Positions 54,197 through 58,287 of a DNA stretch of 58,287 nucleotides are shown here, in pieces. Position 1 is the stretch's first letter. Each line of letters starts with the position of its first letter. The notes beneath the pieces are model-generated. The model was not told where the DNA came from and ran no database searches. It was given only the letters and a program-made list of their open reading frames with translations. A program made the translations under genes and the position numbers. Origin of the DNA: Actinomycetota bacterium (GTDB lineage Bacteria; Actinomycetota; Acidimicrobiia; IMCC26256; VFJJ01); the NCBI GenBank assembly GCA_009886115.1, contig VFJJ01000057.1:1-58287 (forward strand), given 5' to 3'.

Positions 54197-55174
54197 GTGG
54201 ACTTCGATCTCGACCTCGAACAAGAAGCGATCGTCTCGGCGGTCGACGCGATCCTCGATCACCACGCCGGCCCGGCCCGGATGCGGGCGCTCGGTGGCGA
54301 CGATCCCGGCTACGACCACGAGCTCGACCGGGTGCTGCAGGCGCACGGCTACCTCGAGCTGGCCGATGGTGGCGATGGCCTTCGCGGCCGACTCGAGGCG
54401 GCGCTGGTGGTCGAGGCGGTCACGGCCCGCCACGGGGTGATCGCCGGTGGCACGCGTGCGCTCGTGGGGCCGGTGCTCGGGATCGACGTGCCCGGTCCGA
54501 TCGCCGTGGTCGCCGCGGGTCATCGCGGCCCGGCCCGGTTCCTCGCCGACGCCCGAACCATCGTGGTCGTCGACAGCACGGAGGTTCGGGTCCTGAGCCC
54601 GGGCCCGGGGTCCACGATCCGGGTGCGGTCGAGGATGGGTTGGCCCATGGGCCGCCTGGCCCCGTCCGGCGCGGCTGCCGGCCCCGCCGATCGAGCTGGC
54701 CCGCTCGATCTGGAGGGAGGGCAAACGGTGGCCGTCGCCCCGTCCGTGGTCGGCGCCTGGTGGCGGGTCGCATTGGCTGCCGAGCTCGTCGGGACCATGC
54801 GTGCGGCGCTGGCGCTGACCGTCGAGCACGTGACGCACCGCAGGCAGTTCGACAAGGCGATCGGGTCGTTCCAGGCCGTGCAACACCGGCTCGCCGAGTG
54901 CGCGGTGGCCGTTGAAGGGAGCCGATGGCTCATGCTGGAGGCGGCGTGGCTGGGTGCGCCGCCGCAGGCCGCGGCGGTTGCGCTGACGCAGGCGCTGACG
55001 GCGGCCCAGCGGGTGTTCGCCGACACCCACCAGTTCCATGGGGCGCTCGGGTTCACCACCGAGTACGACCTCCACCTCGCGACCATGCGACTGCCCGCGC
55101 TGCGCATCGAGGCCCAGGCCTTGGGCAGGCCCGCGACCGCGGTTGCCGTCGAGCGGTGGAAGACCGCCCGATGA
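54197..55174 (+). CDS. Short acyl-CoA dehydrogenase-like protein (partner subunit 1)
   Basis: 325 residues from the GTG at 54197, 3 bp after the upstream stop. Similarity is clear in the C-terminal helices (HVTHRRQFDKAIGSFQAVQHRLAE, HQFHGALGFTTEYDLHLATMRLPAL), but the middle beta domain is short and lacks the usual FAD-binding motif GFSEPDAGTD. Typical of the non-identical partner of heteromeric FadE enzymes. Arg before QFDKAIGSFQ is the flavin-contact helix Arg. On its own it is unlikely to be active. Confidence 0.8.
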   Translation: MDFDLDLEQEAIVSAVDAILDHHAGPARMRALGGDDPGYDHELDRVLQAHGYLELADGGDGLRGRLEAALVVEAVTARHGVIAGGTRALVGPVLGIDVPGPIAVVAAGHRGPARFLADARTIVVVDSTEVRVLSPGPGSTIRVRSRMGWPMGRLAPSGAAAGPADRAGPLDLEGGQTVAVAPSVVGAWWRVALAAELVGTMRAALALTVEHVTHRRQFDKAIGSFQAVQHRLAECAVAVEGSRWLMLEAAWLGAPPQAAAVALTQALTAAQRVFADTHQFHGALGFTTEYDLHLATMRLPALRIEAQALGRPATAVAVERWKTAR

Positions 55175-55244
55175 GCTCGACGCCGATCACGCCAACGAGC
55201 TCGCGGCCGGTGACCCCCGGGCGTCGTGGACGAGACGGCGCGCG

Positions 55245-56192
55245 ATGAGCCTCGATCTCTCCTACAGCGCCGAGCAGCAGGCCTTGGCCGAGTCGGTCCG
55301 CCGCCATTGCGAGCGGACCCTTGCGATGCCGCACTTTGACGCTGCCCCTTCCGTCGCCGTCGATCCGCTGCCGGCCGGGTACTGGTCGGGTCTGGCCGAG
55401 CTCGGGGTGCTGGCACTGGGCACCCCCGAGGGCGGCGGTGGATGTCTCGAGATCTGCGCGGCCATGGAGGCGTTGGGGACGGCCGCCGCGCCCGGTCCGC
55501 TCGTGGGCCACTTCGTCGCTACCGCCCTGTTGGCGCCCGACGACCGCTCGCCGCTGACGACCGCAACAGGCCTGGTCACCGTGGGCTGCCCGCCGCTGCT
55601 CCCCTGGGCCGCGGTGGCCACGACGTTCGTCGAGCTCGCTGACGACCGGGCCTGGCTGGCACGGCCACGCGGAGCGCCGGAACCCGTCGAGACCACCGCC
55701 GGCGAGCCCTGGGCCCGGGTCGGGCTCGAGCGGGTGTCGGAGCTGGGCGATCCCCGGCTCGCCGTTGCCCGCGGCCAGGTCGCGCTGGCGGCGTATCTCG
55801 TCGGCGCGGGCCGGCACTTGCTCGCCGTCTCGGTCGACTACGCCCGCGACCGGGTGCAGTTCGGCCGCCCGATCGGGAGCTTCCAGGCGGTCGCCCATCC
55901 GCTGGCCGACCGCGCGACCTCGCTACAGGCAGCCTCGATCCTGGTTCGCATCGGGGCGTTCCGCATCGACGATGGCGACCAGGCAGGCCCGGGCGCGGCC
56001 GCGACAGCGCTGCTCTCGTCGGCCCGAGCCGCGACCGAGATGGCGTATCGCGCACACCAGACCATGGGCGCCATGGGTTTCACGGTCGAAGGACCCGTGG
56101 CCCGGGCATCGCTGCGCATCCGCCAGCTGAGCCTGCATTCTCCCGGCCTTCCCCGTGCACGGCACCTCGTGCTCGAAGGGCTCGGGTTGTGA
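55245..56192 (+). CDS. Short acyl-CoA dehydrogenase-like protein (partner subunit 2)
   Basis: 315 residues from the ATG at 55245. It opens with the usual dehydrogenase helix LSYSAEQQALAESVRRHCE and ends in RVQFGRPIGSFQAVAHPLADRATSLQAASILVRIGAF and HQTMGAMGFTVEGPVARASLRIRQ; like its neighbour it lacks the GFSEPDAG strand. A possible 25-codon frame (ATG 55171 to a stop at 55248) bridges the gap and overlaps both flanking genes; it is unlikely to be a true gene. It could pair with the full-length homologue upstream or the one at 57072. Confidence 0.8.
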   Translation: MSLDLSYSAEQQALAESVRRHCERTLAMPHFDAAPSVAVDPLPAGYWSGLAELGVLALGTPEGGGGCLEICAAMEALGTAAAPGPLVGHFVATALLAPDDRSPLTTATGLVTVGCPPLLPWAAVATTFVELADDRAWLARPRGAPEPVETTAGEPWARVGLERVSELGDPRLAVARGQVALAAYLVGAGRHLLAVSVDYARDRVQFGRPIGSFQAVAHPLADRATSLQAASILVRIGAFRIDDGDQAGPGAAATALLSSARAATEMAYRAHQTMGAMGFTVEGPVARASLRIRQLSLHSPGLPRARHLVLEGLGL

Positions 56193-56226
56193 CGGACCGA
56201 ACACGAGGAAGCAGAAAGGACAGCTC

Positions 56227-57045
56227 ATGGCGATCACGGAGCCCGTCGAGGGCCTTCTCTACGAGAAGCGCGACCACATCGCGTTCATCACGCTGAATCG
56301 GCCCGAGCGGGGCAACGCACTGCACGGCTCCATGGTGGGGCCCATGAAGGAGATCTGGGCCGAGGTACGCGAGGATCCCTGGATCCGGTGTGCCATCGTG
56401 ACCGCTGCTGGCGAACGCCATTTCTGCACGGGTGCCGACGTGGGTGCGGTCGTGGCCCGGGGGGGCAAGGTGAGCTCCGGCAAGGGCCCGCTCACCGACG
56501 AGGTGTTCTGGTCGCCTCGCCAGAACCGGGTCTGGAAACCCACCATCTGCGCCGTGAACGGCGCCGTCGCCTCTGCAGGGCTGCACTTCGTCGTCGACGC
56601 CGACATCGTCGTCGCCTCGCGGACGGCCACCTTCCTCGACACCCACGTGAACGTCGGGATGGTCGGCGCGGTTGAGAACATCGGCTTGGCCAAGCGCCTG
56701 CCGTTGGGCAGCGCGCTGCGGATGACCTTGTGCGGCAAGGCGTACCGGATGACCGCCGAGCGCGCGTATCAGCTCGGTCTGGTCGATGAGCTCACCGAGC
56801 CGGCCGACCTCCTGTCGAGCGCTGAGGAGATCGCCAAGCAGATCTGCGCCAACTCACCGGCCGCGGTCTCGTTGTCGCAGCAGGCGATCTGGAGCTCGGT
56901 CGAGATGGGCTATCGCGACAGCCTCGAGTATGGCTGGGCGCTGCTGCGCATGCACTGGGACCATCCCGACTTCAAGGAAGGGCCCAAGGCGTTCGCCGAG
57001 AAGCGCGAACCCCAGTGGTATTCGCCCGATGCCCCCGCTCACTGA
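56227..57045 (+). CDS. Crotonase-fold (enoyl-CoA hydratase/isomerase-like) protein with His in place of both catalytic Glu
   Basis: 272 residues from the ATG at 56227 (AAAGGA upstream). The crotonase fold is clear: IAFITLNRPERGNALHGSM, GERHFCTGADVGA, and PTICAVNGAVASAGLHFVVDADIVVAS. Aligned with rat crotonase, Glu144 becomes His120 (AGLHFV) and Glu164 becomes His140 (FLDTHVNVG). The CoA-binding oxyanion elements remain. It may be a hydrolase or lyase of the superfamily rather than a hydratase. Placed between acyl-CoA dehydrogenase genes. Confidence 0.85.
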   Translation: MAITEPVEGLLYEKRDHIAFITLNRPERGNALHGSMVGPMKEIWAEVREDPWIRCAIVTAAGERHFCTGADVGAVVARGGKVSSGKGPLTDEVFWSPRQNRVWKPTICAVNGAVASAGLHFVVDADIVVASRTATFLDTHVNVGMVGAVENIGLAKRLPLGSALRMTLCGKAYRMTAERAYQLGLVDELTEPADLLSSAEEIAKQICANSPAAVSLSQQAIWSSVEMGYRDSLEYGWALLRMHWDHPDFKEGPKAFAEKREPQWYSPDAPAH

Positions 57046-57071
57046 GCACGCATACCGACGATCGGGCGTTC

Positions 57072-58196
57072 ATGGACCTGACTCTGGATCCCGACCTCGA
57101 GGCGTTCCGGACCGAGGTTCGGCGCTTCCTCCACGACTTCGGTGAAGCCGACGCGTTCTTCCACCACGAGGGCGAGCACGAGGTCGCGACCCGTCGCTTG
57201 AACCGGGCCCTGGGTGAGCGGAACTGGCTGGCGCTCACCTGGCCCGAGGAAGCGGGCGGGCAGGCAAAGTCGCCCCTGTACGAGTTCGTGCTCTGGGACG
57301 AGATGGCGCGGGCCCGGGCAGCGAGGCCGCCGCTCGGGGCGGGCATCGTGGCCAAGACCATCGTGGCGTTCGGCACGAGTGAGCAGAAGGCTCGACTGCT
57401 CCCGGGCCTCAGGGCTGGGGAGACGTTCTTCTCGTTGGGCTATTCGGAACCCGAAGCCGGCTCCGACTTGGGAGGCTTGCGCACGAGGGCCGTCCTCGAC
57501 GGTGATCGCTACATCCTCAACGGGGAGAAGCGTTGGACCTCGGGCGCGCACCGGGCCGACTACCTCTGGGTGCTGTGCCGGACCGGACCGCTGGAGGCTC
57601 GGGCTCGGGCGCTGACCATCCTGATCGTCGACCGTCGCAGCCCGGGCATCACGATCTCGCCCATCCCCGCGATCGACGGCGAGCGCTTCAACGAGGTGCG
57701 TTTCGACGACGTGATCGTGCCCGTGTCGAACCGCGTCGGCGAGGAGAACGGGGCCTGGACGTTGATCAGCGAAGCCCTGGCCACGGAACGCCATGTGCAG
57801 TTCCCGCCGGCTCGCGTCAGGCAGGACTTCGATGACGTCGTGGCGTGGCTCCGCGAGCAGGGCCTCACCGACGACCCGGTGGTGCGTTACCGACTCGCCG
57901 ACCTCGCCGTCGACGTCGCCGAGGCCGAGGCATTGGCGCTGGCGATGCTCGAGGCGGTTCAGAACGGCCGACCGGTGGTGGTCGAGGCGGCGTGCAACAA
58001 GTTGGCCGGCAGCGAGGTCTGCCAACGGGTTGCCCGTCTGGCCGGCGACGTTGGTGCACCCGAGGCCATCGTGCGCGGTTCGTTGATCGAGTACCTGTGG
58101 CGCCAGTCGATCAGCGAGACCATCGGCGGGGGCACGTCGGAGATCATGCGGGGCATCATCGCTGGCAACGCTCTGGGCCTGAGCGCCAGGGCCTGA
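57072..58196 (+). CDS. Acyl-CoA dehydrogenase (FadE type)
   Basis: 374 residues from the ATG at 57072. FSLGYSEPEAGSDLGGLRTRAVLDGDRYILNGEKRWTSGAH is the canonical flavin/substrate strand, and the C-terminus reads SISETIGGGTSEIMRGIIAGNALGL. The Glu of MCAD's EGTS is Gly here (GGTSE), as in many mycobacterial FadE proteins where the base sits elsewhere. Last gene of the ThDP-FadE-crotonase unit. An eight-copy 7-bp repeat begins at its stop codon. Confidence 0.88.
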   Translation: MDLTLDPDLEAFRTEVRRFLHDFGEADAFFHHEGEHEVATRRLNRALGERNWLALTWPEEAGGQAKSPLYEFVLWDEMARARAARPPLGAGIVAKTIVAFGTSEQKARLLPGLRAGETFFSLGYSEPEAGSDLGGLRTRAVLDGDRYILNGEKRWTSGAHRADYLWVLCRTGPLEARARALTILIVDRRSPGITISPIPAIDGERFNEVRFDDVIVPVSNRVGEENGAWTLISEALATERHVQFPPARVRQDFDDVVAWLREQGLTDDPVVRYRLADLAVDVAEAEALALAMLEAVQNGRPVVVEAACNKLAGSEVCQRVARLAGDVGAPEAIVRGSLIEYLWRQSISETIGGGTSEIMRGIIAGNALGLSARA

Positions 58197-58252
58197 GCGC
58201 CGAGCGCCGAGCGCCGAGCGCCGAGCGCCGAGCGCCGAGCGCCGAGCGCCGA
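58197..58252. repeat. 7-bp tandem repeat GCGCCGA, eight copies
   Basis: Eight exact head-to-tail copies start immediately after the TGA of the last acyl-CoA dehydrogenase gene, followed by a degenerate ninth (GCGCCCG). No coding role; likely a slippage-prone minisatellite. Confidence 0.95.
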
Positions 58253-58287
58253 GCGCCCGGGCCGCAGCCGGGGCGGTCGCCTCTGAC

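Noticed and set aside
55171-55248. 25-codon frame bridging two acyl-CoA dehydrogenase-like genes with ATGA overlaps at both ends
   Set aside because: The peptide is low-complexity (SSTPITPTSSRPVTPG) with no recognisable feature; the overlaps can arise by chance.

Overview
The window is a GC-rich (roughly 68-70%), tightly packed bacterial chromosome segment. Gene content and style point to an actinobacterium, and I infer an Acidimicrobiia-like soil or marine lineage: many GTG/TTG starts, many 4-nt GTGA/ATGA or TGATG gene overlaps, leaderless promoters, and an abundance of SDR, acyl-CoA dehydrogenase, LLM flavin enzyme, CaiB/BaiF and sulfotransferase families. This placement is an inference; no rRNA, tRNA, CRISPR array, insertion sequence or phage gene was seen.

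Left edge (1-7.4 kb): one giant minus-strand regulator, open at the left edge, carries a SARP/BTAD DNA-binding head, a class III nucleotide cyclase domain and two consecutive AAA-ATPase plus TPR-like modules. It is divergent from a GNAT-type acyltransferase that carries a cyclic-nucleotide-binding domain, which suggests a cNMP signalling pair.

7.7-19.9 kb: a possible one-carbon/demethylation island. It has a PhyH dioxygenase, a DAO-type FAD oxidoreductase, an acyl-CoA-dehydrogenase-like enzyme and a DUF1989-GcvT (aminomethyltransferase) fusion, then a universal stress protein, a flavin reductase and a three-gene NAD-linked formate dehydrogenase. The formate dehydrogenase catalytic subunit reads through an in-frame UGA at the selenocysteine position, followed by a convincing bacterial SECIS hairpin. 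Its iron-sulfur N-terminal part is encoded separately, at the far end of the operon. Three related near-perfect palindromes lie between genes of this island.

20-36.4 kb: accessory catabolism. A sulfotransferase-SDR-lipocalin-like operon is followed by a carboxymuconolactone decarboxylase-like protein plus SDR, and by two related PEP-synthase-type proteins that have the swivelling phosphohistidine domain but no ATP-grasp domain. These sit with SnoaL-like, DUF1214 and DUF7064-like partners. An SDR, a double CaiB/BaiF CoA-transferase whose second half has lost its catalytic Asp, and a D-aminoacylase-type amidohydrolase complete the region.

36.4-58.3 kb: a scattered branched-chain-amino-acid-type (Liv) transport system with unusual fusions. 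LivH-LivM-LivG is one protein, an MFS permease is fused to LivF, and a LivK-like lipoprotein stands alone. They are interspersed with gamma-glutamyltransferase, amidohydrolase, LLM oxidoreductase, class IV aminotransferase, TauD dioxygenase, SMP-30 lactonase, a ThDP enzyme and an operon of four acyl-CoA dehydrogenase-like proteins plus an atypical crotonase. Four copies of a TTCAGKATACT-type site lie upstream of exactly these transport and catabolic units, implying one regulon. No recognisable regulator for it is in the window. My reading is uptake and degradation of a conjugated amino-acid or branched acyl compound; the substrate cannot be named from sequence.
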